Assembly: GCA_033065855.1 (NCBI GenBank)
Contig: JAVXUO010001469.1
Location: forward strand, 40,578 to 104,577
Length of the DNA stretch: 64,000 nucleotides
Direction of reading: 5' to 3'
DNA from: Escallonia rubra
Lineage: Eukaryota > Streptophyta > Magnoliopsida > Escalloniales > Escalloniaceae
Both the position numbers and the translations under genes were made by a program. Of this stretch, positions 25,020 through 37,544 are shown piece by piece. Within the stretch, counting starts at the first letter, position 1, and each line of letters starts with the position of its first letter. The notes below the pieces were generated by a model. The model did no database searches. It was not told the DNA's origin and was given only the letters and a program-made list of their open reading frames with translations.

Positions 25020-25250
25020 TTAAAGGACTTTTAGCAACGGAATAAACCCGTCGCTAAAAGACCGTCGGTCAAAGACATTTTATTAGACTGATGTTTTTTT
25101 TGGCGACGGTATTATTCTGTCGCTTAAAAAATATTAAAAAAACCCTCAAAATTTACAAATTTCCTAAAAATATTTAATGACGGGAACCCTGTCGTTAAAA
25201 ATCCGCCGGCAAAAGGTTTTTACCGACGTATTATTCAGTTAACAAAATTA
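25020..25250. repeat. Internal cluster of CACTA subterminal repeats
   Basis: Decayed copies of ttagcaacgga, cccgtcgctaaaag and ttttaccgacgt lie in the middle of the 22,648-27,720 element, more than 2 kb from either end. No CACTACAAG-type terminus was found beside them. Confidence 0.7.
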
Positions 25251-27720
25251 TATAAAGAATGAAAATTAATATAGAGAAGTCTAACAATTAAAACTAAATC
25301 ACAGATATCTCATATAGTTATTGCATTACTGCAGCATAGGAAATGTAATCTAAGAGAATGCATAGGAATAATTCTACCCTTTCCCTTTCTGTAGCTTATT
25401 TAGTTATTATAAGGAAAATGTAGGTGGGGCTTGGGGGTATGGCAACTCTGTAGAGCAAGCACCATTTGCTTCCTTAATAGCTGCCAGAGGCCCTTCCCTA
25501 TGTGAGTCACAAAGGATGTGGAGCGTGTTAGCAGGTGCACACTCATCAGATAACTTTTATTTACGTGATTACATGCAATTATAATTGCAAGTTCCGTAGT
25601 TTTGAAGCCTTATTTACTACAATAATTACTTATCTTTGGTTGATTCCATGTGAAATGCACTGAAAAGGCTGCATGCTCGGGGAATCCAGTGACAGTAGTT
25701 ATTATTGAGCAGTGCCCCGGGGGTCCTTGCTTGGAGTCGGTGCATTTCGATGTGAGTGGTAGTGCTTTTAGAGCAATGGCGACTTCTGGCCAGGCAGATG
25801 AGCTACCCCAATCGATGTGAGTGGTAGTGCTTTTGAATGCATGAATTAAAGTCGAAAGGTACCTACCTCACCTTGAAACCTACCCCAATCGAACTATTCA
25901 ACTGAGCAAATAGTCTAATGTGGTCTCAAATATAGTCAATTATCCCATCATAGTACAAGCCCAGACTACACCATGTCCTTGAATAGAGCTTAAAATAATG
26001 AAGATAGCCCTCTACTGTCAATTCAATAAGGTAACGCTGCAACATAAGTAGCAAGGAGAATAGTGTTGAAGATCACATAAGCCATTGCATGATCCAGCAG
26101 AATAGTTGATATTGCTACCATGTTAAAGTCTTAGAATAAACATTTATTCCCAGTTTGATAATGTCAACAGAAGAAGCGTTAATATGTCTTATCTTGTTGC
26201 CTATAAGCAGTCATCTTATATTGGTGCTACTTCTACCATCTCACTTGTGTGTTGATTTTCTGTTGGCTACTCTTATTTTACCCATCCACCCGATCATCAG
26301 CATCTCCGCTACACTACTCACTTTTAAGAACAATATGTTTCAGAGTTATTCCGTCACATAAAGCAAGGCTGGTCTTAATGCTGAGGAATAAAACTTTTCA
26401 CTTCAAATTCATTATCTCGATGCCAGATTATAACGCATACACTCCTTAAATATGATAAAATATCCACTCCAATCTAACCATCTCTATGAAAGGTCGACCG
26501 GAAAATATTTAAAAGATACTCTTTTTTTTCAATGCCTAGTATTTTGAGATGGAAGTTCAGCTACCCCATGATATATGTGAAGCACTTATCTAGATGTGAG
26601 AGCTCATCGGCTTATACGGCTTGTTTTACGATGCCTGAAGTTTGAACCTGAGAATATGATCCCAAAGATACATAATATACATTGATTTCCACACTAAGCA
26701 AACAAGTTTACTAAGCATAATGTCTCCTTTGTTATAGATATGCATAATTCTGAAGCACCGCTCCCCGAAAATGATAAAACCACTTCAAGAATCTACCCAT
26801 CCACTGCATCCTCACTCAGATGAATAGTGTAGTTTTAGAGTGTACTAGCAAATGTAAATCAATTGGCCGAATTCTTTTATTTCTGCACTTAAGGGAAGAG
26901 TAGAACAGTTAAGCTTTGCACCCAATTTGTGGTAAACATATTGATTAGCAATGGGAACATTACATCAACAAAAACAGTGTCATGTTAAAGGCTCAGATAT
27001 AGTTTGCATACGCAAGTCCAGCAGATATATATACACATCACACTGTAAAATGCCTAGAAGAAACCCAGAGCCAGATTCGAGAAGCTGAAAGTGCAATCAA
27101 CAAAGGACTAGATGATAACCTAGTTCCGATGGCATGAGATCAGAAACCAGTACGAGACTTACCGGAGTTGGACGGAGCTCAATTCCAGTAGGTAGCCTAC
27201 GCTAGATCTGGCCAGAGCTGCTGCAGACTACGCCGCCGGAGGTAGCGCGGCGTCGGGGGTGTCGTCGGAGGGGTGCCGGGGGTCGGTTACCGTAGAGAGG
27301 TCGCCGGAGTAAGAACGCCAGTGGTAAGAGATTATAATTAAGAGAAAGAGACAGAGAAATGGGAGAAACAAAGGAAAGAGATTAGATCTGATATTTAAGC
27401 TGAACTTTTAACGACAGGAAGACTCCGTCGGTAAAGGTCCATTTTTACCGACGAACTTTTTAGCGAGGGTAATATTCCGTCGCTTAAATGTTTTTTCAAA
27501 AATCATCGAAAATTATTAAATTCTCTAAGATATTTAGCGACGATTTTATCCGTCAGTCAAAGACCGTCAATAAAAGTCCGTTGGAAAATCCTTTACCGAT
27601 GGAAGTATGCGTCGGTAAAACTTTTTAACGACGGATTTTTACCGACGGTTAGTCCCGTCGCTGAAAGTCCTTTTAGTGACGGAATAGCTTCCGTCGCTAA
27701 ATCCACCTTTTCTTGTAGTG

Positions 27721-27849
27721 AGGACCCTATTCAAGATAATAATTTTATTTTCGTTTTTTAGATATATGAATTTCTATATTCATATTGGAGAGTGGTTTTG
27801 AGGATTCAATACACAAAATTAAATCCTAATAAGTTAGTCCATTAATTAG
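27721..27849. repeat. AT-rich array, continuation to the right of the CACTA element
   Basis: After the agg duplication the sequence resumes as accctattcaagataataa and agatatatgaatttctatat, in register with the array left of the insertion. Confidence 0.85.
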
Positions 27850-28060
27850 GGCTAATTAGGGTTTACTTAGACTAATTAGGGCTAATTAGTGTTAATTATG
27901 ACTAATTAGTGTTAATTAGGGTTAATCGGGTTCAATTGGTATTAATTAGTGTTAATTATGACTAATTAGAGCTAATTAGGGTTAATTAGGATTAATCGGG
28001 TTCAATTAGGGTTGATTAGCATTAATTAGGACTTAATTAAGAGTTAATTAGGGTTAATTA
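27850..28060. repeat. Short-period minisatellite of aattagggtta variants
   Basis: About 15-18 degenerate copies of a 10-14 bp unit around taattagggttaattagg, with runs such as gttaatcgggttcaattagg repeated at longer range. It contains TTAGGG but not the plant telomere unit TTTAGGG in register, so it is not telomeric. Confidence 0.8.
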
Positions 28061-28069
28061 AACTTCTAG

Positions 28070-28855
28070 ACCAATTATGATTATAACAATTATAGCAATT
28101 ATAACAAACCACATACAATTACACTATACATTATAACAAAGTCAAGATAACATGTAATTACACTATAAATTGTAACATTATATTAAAGTCAAACCTACAT
28201 GCATCAAACCACATGCATTAAAAGAAATTAAGGTAAAATGGACATACAAGAGGTGGTGCGGCGGCGGCGGTGGTGACGCGGCAGTGGAAGGCCTTGGGAG
28301 ATGTGGAGGGGCACAACGTCATGTGTGTGGGGGGGGGGGGGGGGATGTAGCCCTGGGGGTGCATCGCAAGAGGGGGTGTCACCGAAGAGGGGGGTCGCTG
28401 GAGGGGGAAAGAACGCCGGTGAGAGTGAGAGACAGAGAGAGAAAAATAGGGAGAGAGAAAGGAGGGAAACTGGGGCTTTTATGACAGAACTTTTAGCGAC
28501 AAAATATTATGTTGCTAAAAATCCGTCACTAAAAGTCATAACTTTTTAGACTTTTAAGCGACGGGCATTTTAGCGATGGCAGAATTCCGTCGCCAAAACA
28601 TTTTTTAGTGACTGAGTGATTTCTGTCGCTAAAAGAATTTTAAAAAGGTGACCGAAAAATAGAAATTTTTTAAAAACTTATTCCGTCGCTAAATTGATGT
28701 TGGTAAAAATATGTCGGTAAAGATTTTTACCTACGGTTTTGCTCCATCAGTAAAAGTTTTAGCGACAGACTTTTAGCAACGGCCCATTCCGTCGCTGAAA
28801 GAGTCTTTTAGCAACAAAAGTGTGTCCGTCGCAAAAAATCTTTTTTCTTGTAATG
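28070..28855 (-). mobile_element. CACTA transposon, right-end fragment
   Basis: Ends ttttttcttgtaatg at 28,855, one base off the canonical cttgtagtg. Preceded by decayed subterminal repeats (about 28,490-28,840), a GA-rich leader (28,420-28,470) and a GC-rich segment (28,255-28,420) with a 16-base G run. This is the same order as in the elements ending at 1,047 and 27,720. The left part is missing; the left boundary is approximate. Confidence 0.7.
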
Positions 28856-30481
28856 CAATCACAATCTCCTAACTAAACTGGATTCAAACTGAATTGGGCT
28901 TGGCTTAATCAAACTAGACTGACTGGACTGGTCTAAATTAACATCATTATATGTTACTAGGCCTACACCCCTAACTTATAACAAACCTTAATTACTAAAA
29001 ATTCCAATAATAATAATTAAAAAAAAAGCTACAAAATAGAGTGTCTAAAATGTGTGCACATGGGGACCAAGCCTAGAAGGTGACTAAGCTGCCAACATAT
29101 TCCCATTGAGGGAATGAGGTCTCATGTACCGAATCTTAACGATCACTCTTCAACGTCTTCAAAATTTTTTTTTCATTGTTGTTTATCAACGCTTATACTG
29201 CTTTCTCTTCTTCTTCTTTTCAATATTTCCTTTATATCAAGATCTGAATCATCTCGTCCATTATCAAGAGTTTGATCCCTATGAGAGAAAATCCTCCATG
29301 TTAAGTCCAACAACAATACTGGGGACATGGGCACACACGAGGAGATTACCCCCACCCCCAAATAGAGATTTGGGCTTCCGAAAAGAAAGGGTTAGTTGTT
29401 TAGGCGTAAAAGGGTTGGCAAGTAAAAATATCAAGTACTGGGTAAACGTGATGATATATGGTGGCCAAACGATTGCCTCTCAGCATCGAAAATGCTCATT
29501 CTAAGGAAAACTTATGCAATTCTTTTTAGGGTTTCCTTTTTTTCCCTCTTTTTCATTTTTTGGATGCACTAAGTTCTGCCTAGACACCTTTTTCAAGGTT
29601 TCCAGCTTAGCGGGCCCTTTTTTTAAGATAAATTGTCTATGATATGAGAGAGCAAGTGAGGTTAAGAAAAAAGGAAAAATCTTGGCAGTAATGTGACACC
29701 TTATTCTCTTAGGGATTGGCTTGTTTCTAGTGAGTGATAGTGGTGAGGCGTTGGCCAAGAAGAGAAGTCACGGCCTTTTCTTCATAGTCTCTTGACTTCT
29801 TACTCTAGAGTTTAAATTCAAAACCATATTCTTTTATTAGGTTTCTGACATTTAATTTCAAAGAAAATAAAATTTTAATTTTAAGGCTTGAAAAGATGGT
29901 GATCACAAGTGCAAAAAGTGCAAAAAAGAAGTTCCAACGAGAGAGACCACTAGGTTTAAGTTCAAAATCATCCATATTTATATTATCTTCAAGTTATTGG
30001 TCTATTCGGCCGGTATAAAAATAAGCAATTATCTCTTGTTCTTAAAAGATTTGTATGCTCTCGACTTGCCAAGGATGGACACATAAACTATGAAATGACA
30101 TCAATCTGCTTTTTCTTCAATCTTCGAATTTTTACTTATTTTTCTTGTGAAATTTTTAAAAAGTAATTTTGAGTTTTATTTTCTTCTTTGTTCTCTGAAT
30201 TAAAGAGAACGAAAGGATAGGACCACACAATAGGACAACGCACATACGCACACTATTTTTTGTATTTTTTATTTACTTTTATTTGGGTTCTTTTTTCTTA
30301 ATACACTAGAAAAAAGGGGATAAAATGATTAGCCAACAAATAAAATAGGACCACACAATCAGAGGATGCACATAAGCATACCACACCAATAAAGATCAAA
30401 GAAAAAATGTCCAGTTGGATAGCTGCTAAAACATGGTGGTGGAAAAATCGTCCAAAAAACCTTTTGGGGTTACCGGCTAAT
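28856..30481. other. Intergenic, no gene supported
   Basis: AT-rich sequence. The longest open frame (29,124-29,504) has no resemblance to a known protein and no splice or codon support. Sequence at 28,870-29,060 loosely resembles 33,650-33,870 (actagactgactggactgg versus gactagactagacaactga), perhaps two remnants of one repeat. Confidence 0.5.
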
Positions 30482-30490
30482 TTGTTTTTA

Positions 30491-31624
30491 GGGCTAATTA
30501 CACACATGTCCCTGAGGTTAGGGGGTAATTACAGTCAAGGACACTAAGTTTCAAAATGTAACATTTCGTGACCAAAAGTGTTTCAAATGTATCACCCATG
30601 TCCATCCGTCAGGTTTCCGTCCAAAAAGTGTACTTTTTTAATGATGTCAGCAATACGTATTTTTAAAATGACAAAACTATCCTTGTACTGTATATACTGA
30701 GTAATTTTTAAAAAATTTAAATTAATACTTTAAACATTGATTTGAAGATTAGGGTTTTAAAACCCTAAAATTGGTGAGTTCCTTTCTATTCAGTCTTTTT
30801 CATTGATCTGAACATATCAAAATTTTGGGGAGAATGAACAGATCAAAATTTCAAAACCCTAATTTTCGAATTAGGATTTTGAAAACCTGATTTGCATTTT
30901 CATTGTCTTCCCCCCCTCCCCTAACTCGCCGGCATCCCCACTACCGGCCGCACAAGCGGTCGCCGGCGACTAACTCCGGTCCCCGCGCCTTTACCGAAAT
31001 GCCCCTTCATCGAGCCTTTACGAGCATCGCGCCGAAGCCACCGTGCCGTTACACCACTGCAACCGTCCGATCGATGTTGCCGACAGACATGTCGACAGCC
31101 AGCAACTCCAGTCAGCAGCCCCATCACCGGCGATCAACTCCGGTGCTCCTTCACCAAGCGCCATCACCAACGCCTCCGCAACCATCGCGCCGCTGCCACC
31201 ACCGCCTGGGATTTATCACCGGCGCCATCTCGAGGTCAACCACCCCTCATTTTTCGATCGACCAGTGAAAGCGATGCCGGTGACAGGGAAGGGGAAGGGG
31301 GAGGGGGAGGGTGGGGGCGACGGGGAAGGGGAAGAGGGAGGCACAGGCGAAGGGGTGCTGCGGGAATTGGATTGGGGGGGAGGGAGTAATTGCATTAATG
31401 GCATTAAAAATAAGATGAAGAGTAATGGCATTAATGGAAGAAGATGAAATAATGGCATTGGAAAATAAATAAGGTTCCAACTTAGGGGCAATAAAGTCTT
31501 TTCATTAAAATCGTTAGGATTTTTAGGGTTCCGTTTGGTCAACGGACACAAGTGTAATTTATCCAAACTATTGTCCTTGCCTGTAATTACCCCCTAACCT
31601 CAGGGACATAGGTGTAATTAGCCC
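30491..31624. mobile_element. MULE-type DNA transposon, whole, non-autonomous (copy B)
   Basis: Begins gggctaattacacacatgtc and ends cataggtgtaattagccc. Flanked by a perfect 9-bp direct repeat, ttgttttta, at 30,482-30,490 and 31,625-31,633. The terminal repeats share ccctgaggttagggggtaat with their complement. Subterminal gcattaatggcattaaaaat (about 31,390-31,440) matches the complement of sequence near the left end of copy A (about 3,120-3,175), so the two are inverted relative to each other. The interior (about 30,905-31,380) is GC-rich, open in several frames and unlike any protein I know. No transposase. Confidence 0.9.
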
Positions 31625-31633
31625 TTGTTTTTA

Positions 31634-34600
31634 ACCGTGAGAGACATCTTGGCGAATGATTTGATTGCCTTGAAATACTTATTAGGGTTTACTGGCTGGT
31701 TGATCCACAGTCTACGTTTTGGGTCATTTTTGAGGGGGTAAACTAGTCGGTTTATTCATGCACAAAATGTGTCCATTAATAAATTGTTTGGTTGATCAAA
31801 GACACATTTTCTATGGTTTATTCTTTAGTGAGAATATCGGCCAATTTTATGATAAACCGGCCAGTTTCCCAACCGATGTACCATATTACAAGCAGGTATT
31901 CGCATTAAAGGGTAGACCAATGGAAATGGTCTGGGTGCGTGTTTTCTCCAACTTTTGGTTGTAGGTTACTCCATCGGCTTAATTGTCCATATACCTCTCA
32001 CCCATAACTCAGACAGTTAATAATGGGTGGTCATCAGTATGCCTACACAAATTATTTACTATACCGAGATACCAGGAGGTCTCGGTACTAGGCCTTGGAT
32101 GTGAGAGTATAGTCAAAAATTTACTTCACAACTAGGAAGCTCGAGGGTTTCAACCGTTGCCTTCGAATGGGTGGGCTAGAATAGACGTGCGTGTATGTTA
32201 GCTATCAATGGAAATACAATTCAGAGAAATATGCACACTTGTACAACAACACAAAAATCAAAAAAGTGATTCATGTCTAGTTCTCTTATTTAGTCCCAGT
32301 AGAGTCATCATTGGTGCGCATCGCCTTCAAAAAATCTTTGGCCTCGGATAGCTAAAGAAAAATGCCAAGTCACCGTCTTATTTTTATCAACAAGGAAAAC
32401 AAGCAAAAATTTTAAAATAACTCTAAATTTCCAACATAGACATCTATTTAAACGAAATGTAAATGATGAATTTACGTATTAAGTTATAAAACGGGAAGTT
32501 GTTAGGCTCCCGCTATATCCTAATTGGTCTCTACATTTTTTTATGAATTTTGGCCTTTACAATAAACAAGTAAATTTGCACTAAATAAACCCTAACTTGA
32601 TCTAAAATTTGGTTTAAACCCAACATCTTGGGTCGAGTAGCCTACATACTTAGTCGGATACCCGAGATCAAAACCACCTAGTTCTCACTGGACCATGTGA
32701 AGGGGCAACCTAGATCTCGATTTTCGTTTTCCTAAATAGTCTCGACTTTTTCTAGCCAAATGGACTTAAAACTCTAATTGACTACATTTCTAGTAATATC
32801 AAAATTCCAAATGAAATAAAATTAAAAAATCTAATTTATATTACGTTTATATTTTTATCCATTTTCCTTTAATCGAGATCTGGTTGCGGGGAAGGGAGAT
32901 AATTCAAGACTCTTCTAATCTAAAAATGAGCTAATTTGAAATGAAAAAGCACAAGATAAAGAATGATAATTATACTAAATCCGCATTGCCCAATTGCTTG
33001 GTTAAGAATTGACTGAACGCCGAACCAAGAAAGGTAAACTGCTTGAATTTAAAAGTGATATTTTGAGCTTGAAAAAGACCTTAAATGGACTCGACTCCAT
33101 CTGTAAAGTTGTAGCTCTCAAAAAGTTACTTATTTAGGATTTTGAATTACCTAAATCGGGTATTTATGAGCAATTTAAGACTGATCAAAGTTCAGGTGTG
33201 TGCTTGATGAGAGAAGTTGGGATTTCTGGGGTCTTTCTCTGTTTTTTGCAGAATTTCTCTTCTAGAGAAAAAATCCCTTTTCGGTATTTCAAGAGATCTA
33301 TTTATAGAGGTTTGGAGGCTAATAAAAATGGTAAAGTTGACTTTTTCGTGCTTATCTTTCTAAATAGAATAAACTCCAAATGAAATGAAAAGGTCTCAAA
33401 AAATAACTTACCATTCGATTTTACCCAACTTGGAAGCCGCTGCCAGTTTTAACCCTCAATCAAATACTATTTTATCCCTAATTTGGGGATAATTACCCCC
33501 AAATAAGGTTAAAATCTCCTAAAATCATATGGGATACACCAGATTTCAGTAATCAACCAGAATCAATCTCAAGTCAAACTCTGAATCAAGGATCAGTCCC
33601 AAATCAAAAATCAATTAAGAAATCACAATATGAATCAAGCTAAAATCTACTTACCTTAACATAGGTTAAACCCAACTAATTGGACTAGACTAGACAACTG
33701 AGCGGACTGGATCATTTAGTGGAATGGACTCTTATTAGACTCGACCATTCATTGGATTAGGCTTAACTAATTAAATCATGCTCATTACACATTACAAGGC
33801 CTAGAACAATAATAAATTTGATTAGAATAAATCCCAATAATAATACGGCTAAAAAGATGGAGTATCTACAACTGTGGCCACAGGTGGCCATCTATTAACG
33901 TCTTGACAAACAAAGTCTTCAAATGCTTGGTTGACTTGGAACCTGATTTTGTTGATATCACTATGTTACCTCGATCAAGAGTAACTCCAACAAACCTTGA
34001 CTTTTTTGCGTCCTCCAAAAAAATTATCCTAATTTCTTGCGAACAAAAAATTGCTAGAATTTAGTTCACTATCTTCCTCTACATCTCTTTCAAATTTGAA
34101 ATCTGCCATTCTTTACCTTAAAACGTCATTGGCAAAATAAATGCCATGTTGCAATTCACTACAGCCATGTTCTCCGAAAAAAAATTGTCTCTTAAACTAT
34201 GTCTTTTGCCTCTTTTCCACAACATGAACTTTTGCTCTTTGAGTGGTTACAGGTTCTATAGTCACTTTTGATTTTAGCTTTGTTTCTTGGGTAGCCCGCA
34301 GTTGTTTCTTGGGTAGCCCGCAGCTGACTGTTTGTCTTTCTTGATCCACCTCTCTCAACCAAGTCCATTTATATCGATTTACTTGGACATTTTTCTCCTG
34401 CAATTCTCTTCTCATGATAGCAGCAAATTTTCCTCTAAACTCTACTCTTAGGAGTCATGTTCAAATCTTGACAAAGCCCCTAGAGGTGGAATCGTTTCTT
34501 CTTTTGGATAAACCACTTTTTCTTAATCAACTGGATGCCTTGGTTTAATCATCCATGGCTTCTATCTAAAGAGCTTTTGGCTAAAAACTCTGAAACCAAT

Positions 34601-34743
34601 TCTTCCATTGTACTATTTCATGGGCCTTACACCAAAACTATATGATCGTAAATAGTTTAGATGATATTTAATAATTTTGCACCAAAGTTGGTTGGTCCCA
34701 CATTGTTCTGATACACCATCTGCTTAACCATTATTGGTTAGTA
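31634..34743. other. Intergenic, possibly old retroelement sequence
   Basis: No gene supported. At about 32,330-32,420, a stretch with aatgccaagtcaccgtctta recalls non-coding parts of plant Gypsy elements, but no LTR, primer site or domain could be defined. At 34,275-34,322 a 22-bp unit, ttgtttcttgggtagcccgc followed by ag, is tandemly duplicated. A 72-codon minus-strand frame at 34,197-34,415 is rich in charged residues and unidentified. Confidence 0.4.
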
Positions 34744-34748
34744 AGAAA

Positions 34749-35683
34749 TGTTGGGTGCCATTGGTCCAGCCACAAGTTGTTAATATCAATGATCGGTTGG
34801 AGACACAAAGGAAAGTGAAGAAAGAAAACTGAAAATCTAAATGGGTCTTGGAATTATCTGCACGTATTGAGACTTGGAATGGGGCGATTAATATTGGCAG
34901 GCAGATTCATTTCTTGCATAAGAGAATTCCAAAGGTGGTCCTTGGAAGTTGGTTTGATGCAATAATGAATATGTTGGATAAAGAGTCCTTCTAGTGACTT
35001 CTTGTATTCTAACGCATGACATGAATACATGGAGAATGTGCTGAGCTTTTATGTGCAGAATTTTCTGGACTTGTAAGTCCTTATATAATGTCACTTGGTG
35101 CATGCAAGAAAGGAGAGAGTGAGCCGAAAGCCCTGGGAATACTTCAGCAGTTTTAAGATTACCACTGTTTTGGATACCAAACAGTGCTGGAAAGAAAGGC
35201 AATATGGCTGACTGTTTTGGTGTGTGTTTACCACTGTTTTGGTTATATACAATGAAGAAGGAGAGTCTTATTTCTCTTGTGGATAGAGGGTAGCTTGAAG
35301 TCTTCCTTGTGTGCAAGCTATACATTGTTGCTTGCAAGAGGTGGTGGCTAGAGAGAAGTGGAGCAGATTACATTTTATATGTCTTTGTGGTGATTTCTTC
35401 GACTTGGTTGGAAAGAAAGTAAGTTGTGTATTTCTCTAGCACTTGGTTACCTTATGCTTAGGGCAAAAAGCTTAAGAAGACAATTTGTACTATTCTGTTA
35501 TTGAGATTAGTGGTTTGGTTTGCCCCGTGGTTTTTCCTTCTATGAGAGAGGGTTTTCCACGTTAAAATTGGTGTTGCTCTTGTCACAGATTTACTACTTT
35601 TTGTTTGGCGTGGTTACGTTTCAATTCTTGGAATTTGCTATATTTGCAATTCTCTATCACACAAGACCCCTTCGATCCTAACA
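34749..35683 (+). repeat. 5' LTR of the short Copia fossil
   Basis: 935 bp, TG...CA ends, followed directly by the primer site. Confidence 0.92.
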
Positions 35684-37544
35684 AGTGGAATCAGAGCCCC
35701 ATTTGGGGCATCTTGGTTGTGATAGGACGGAAGAGTCTCAAGGTACGTTGATTAAGTTGACCGCGTTTAATTACGCAATATGGAAGCCAAGAATGGAGGA
35801 CATTCTTTTTTATAGAGACTTGTACGACCCAATTGAGGGTGATAGTGCCAAGCCCGCGGGTAAAGATAACAAGGAATGGGAACGGATGAATTGAAAGACC
35901 GTTGGCTGCATCAGGCAGTGGATTGATCACAGCGTGTCTCATCACGTGGCTCAAGAGACGAATGCACATAGTCTGTGGACAAAATTAGAGGCTATGTACA
36001 AGCAAAAGAATGCGCAGAGCAAGGCGTATTTGATAAGGAGACTCGTGAATCTCAAGTTCAAGGAGGGACATTTCGTTCCCGAGCACCTTAGCAATTTTTA
36101 AAGTTTGGTCAATCAGTTGGCCACCGTAGATATGGAGTTGGATGATGAGTTACAGGCGTTGTTGTTGTTGAGTTCGCAGTCAGATAGCTGGGAGACATTA
36201 GTTGTCTCGCTAAGTAATTCTGCTCCAAATGGTAAGTTGACGATGAGCACCGTCAAGGACAGCCTCTTCAGTGAAGAAGCAAGTTGAAATGAGGTGAGTA
36301 CAAGCGGTGGAGAGTCACAGGTATTGTCACAGAGAAGAGAGATAAAAATGTGAGCAGAAATTACAATAATCAAAGACGTCATGGACAGCGTAAGAACGAT
36401 AGAGCTCGGTCACAATCCAGGGATACCAGAAAGTGTTATAAATGTGGCAAGGCTGGTCACATTCAGAGAAATTGTCGATATGCCAAGAGAGAATTTTGAG
36501 GAAAAAGATCAGAAGAATATATGGTGACGACAGTAACACTTCAGCGGTTGTGTCGGATGAGGAGGTGGTGGTTCTCTCAGTTGCGGAGACACCACATGAT
36601 TATGGTATTATTCAAGATACCGAGTGGATTGTTGGTAGTGCCACTTCTTGTCACGCTGCATCAAAAATGGAGTTTTTTTTTTTCTTCTTACACAGCTGGG
36701 GATTTTGAGACAGTAAAGATGGGAAATAATTTTTGTTCCAGAATTGCAGGCATAGGAGATGTATGTTTGAGGACGGATGTGGGTTGCATATTGAGGATGA
36801 AGAATATGTGACATATTCCTGATCTTCGCCTCAACTTGATTCCGGGTATCACTTTGGACGGCCTGGGCTATATGAATTTGTTTGGCAATGGAAGGTGAAA
36901 CTCACCAAGGGGGCATTGGTGATCGCGAGAGGAGTTGCTTGCAGTTTTTTTTTACAAGACTCGTCTGATGTTTGTCCGGAGCTGGATACAGTTAATGACG
37001 AGTCTATGTGGCACAGTGACAGGTTCCGATTTTTGGCAAGGACATCCCTTAATTTTCTTGCCAAAGGTACGTGGTTGAGCCCTTGTGATAGCAAGCATAA
37101 GAAGGTCTCCTTTGAGGAGTTTAGCGCACAACCAACAGTTAGTGCTCCATGTCTCACACCATTACCTTCACGCTAGAGAGTACCATAAGTGGTGGGGATG
37201 CGAAACTTTGTGATGTAGTTTTTTCGTTGCCGGAGGGTATTGAGCAAGGGGAGCACGCCCCTCAAGTAAAGATTGGAGGATCCGGATCCATAAAAATGTA
37301 TCCAGCTAGAGATTATGCTAATTGGGGGGAGCTTGAAAATGTTTGTGAAGCCCAGCGTTGTGATGATAACGCTAGTTTAATGGAGTTTGTGCAAGGGAAG
37401 GTCAACGAGGGCTTTGATAATTTTACTACGAGGTTGGCAAAGAAATTAGTGGATGTTGTTTACTCCCACACGTTGATGACGGGAATGCGTTTTGGTTGAG
37501 ACGGGCGAAGCTGTGATCTCCCTCATGTGGCTGGAGGGGAAGAT

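Larger units (their letters stand above)
22648..27720 (-). mobile_element. CACTA (En/Spm-type) transposon, 5,073 bp, both ends present
   Basis: Begins cactacaaggaataaggctt and ends ttttcttgtagtg. A 3-bp target duplication, agg, lies at 22,645-22,647 and 27,721-27,723, exactly as CACTA elements make. Joining the flanks restores the surrounding array (compare 22,190-22,250). Subterminal repeats of ttagcgacgga fill about 22,665-23,020 and 27,400-27,710. The gene reads on the minus strand. A CT-rich leader and a GC-rich first exon lie at about 27,175-27,390, with a donor site gtaagtctc at its end. Transposase_24-like exons follow at 23.2-24.7 kb. No TNPD-type (Transposase_21) catalytic protein is recognisable, so the element is probably non-autonomous. 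A third cluster of subterminal repeats at 25,020-25,250 hints at an internal insertion or a composite origin. Confidence 0.92.

Noticed and set aside
27850-28060. Interstitial telomere repeat
   Set aside because: Contains TTAGGG, but the plant unit is TTTAGGG and the local period is 10-14 bp, not 7.
29124-29504. 126-codon open frame
   Set aside because: No family resemblance, poor codon character and a T-rich start. No support beyond length.
35691-37499. Host gene in the interior between the 935-bp LTRs
   Set aside because: The gag and CCHC motifs, primer site and target duplication show that it is a Copia-type element.
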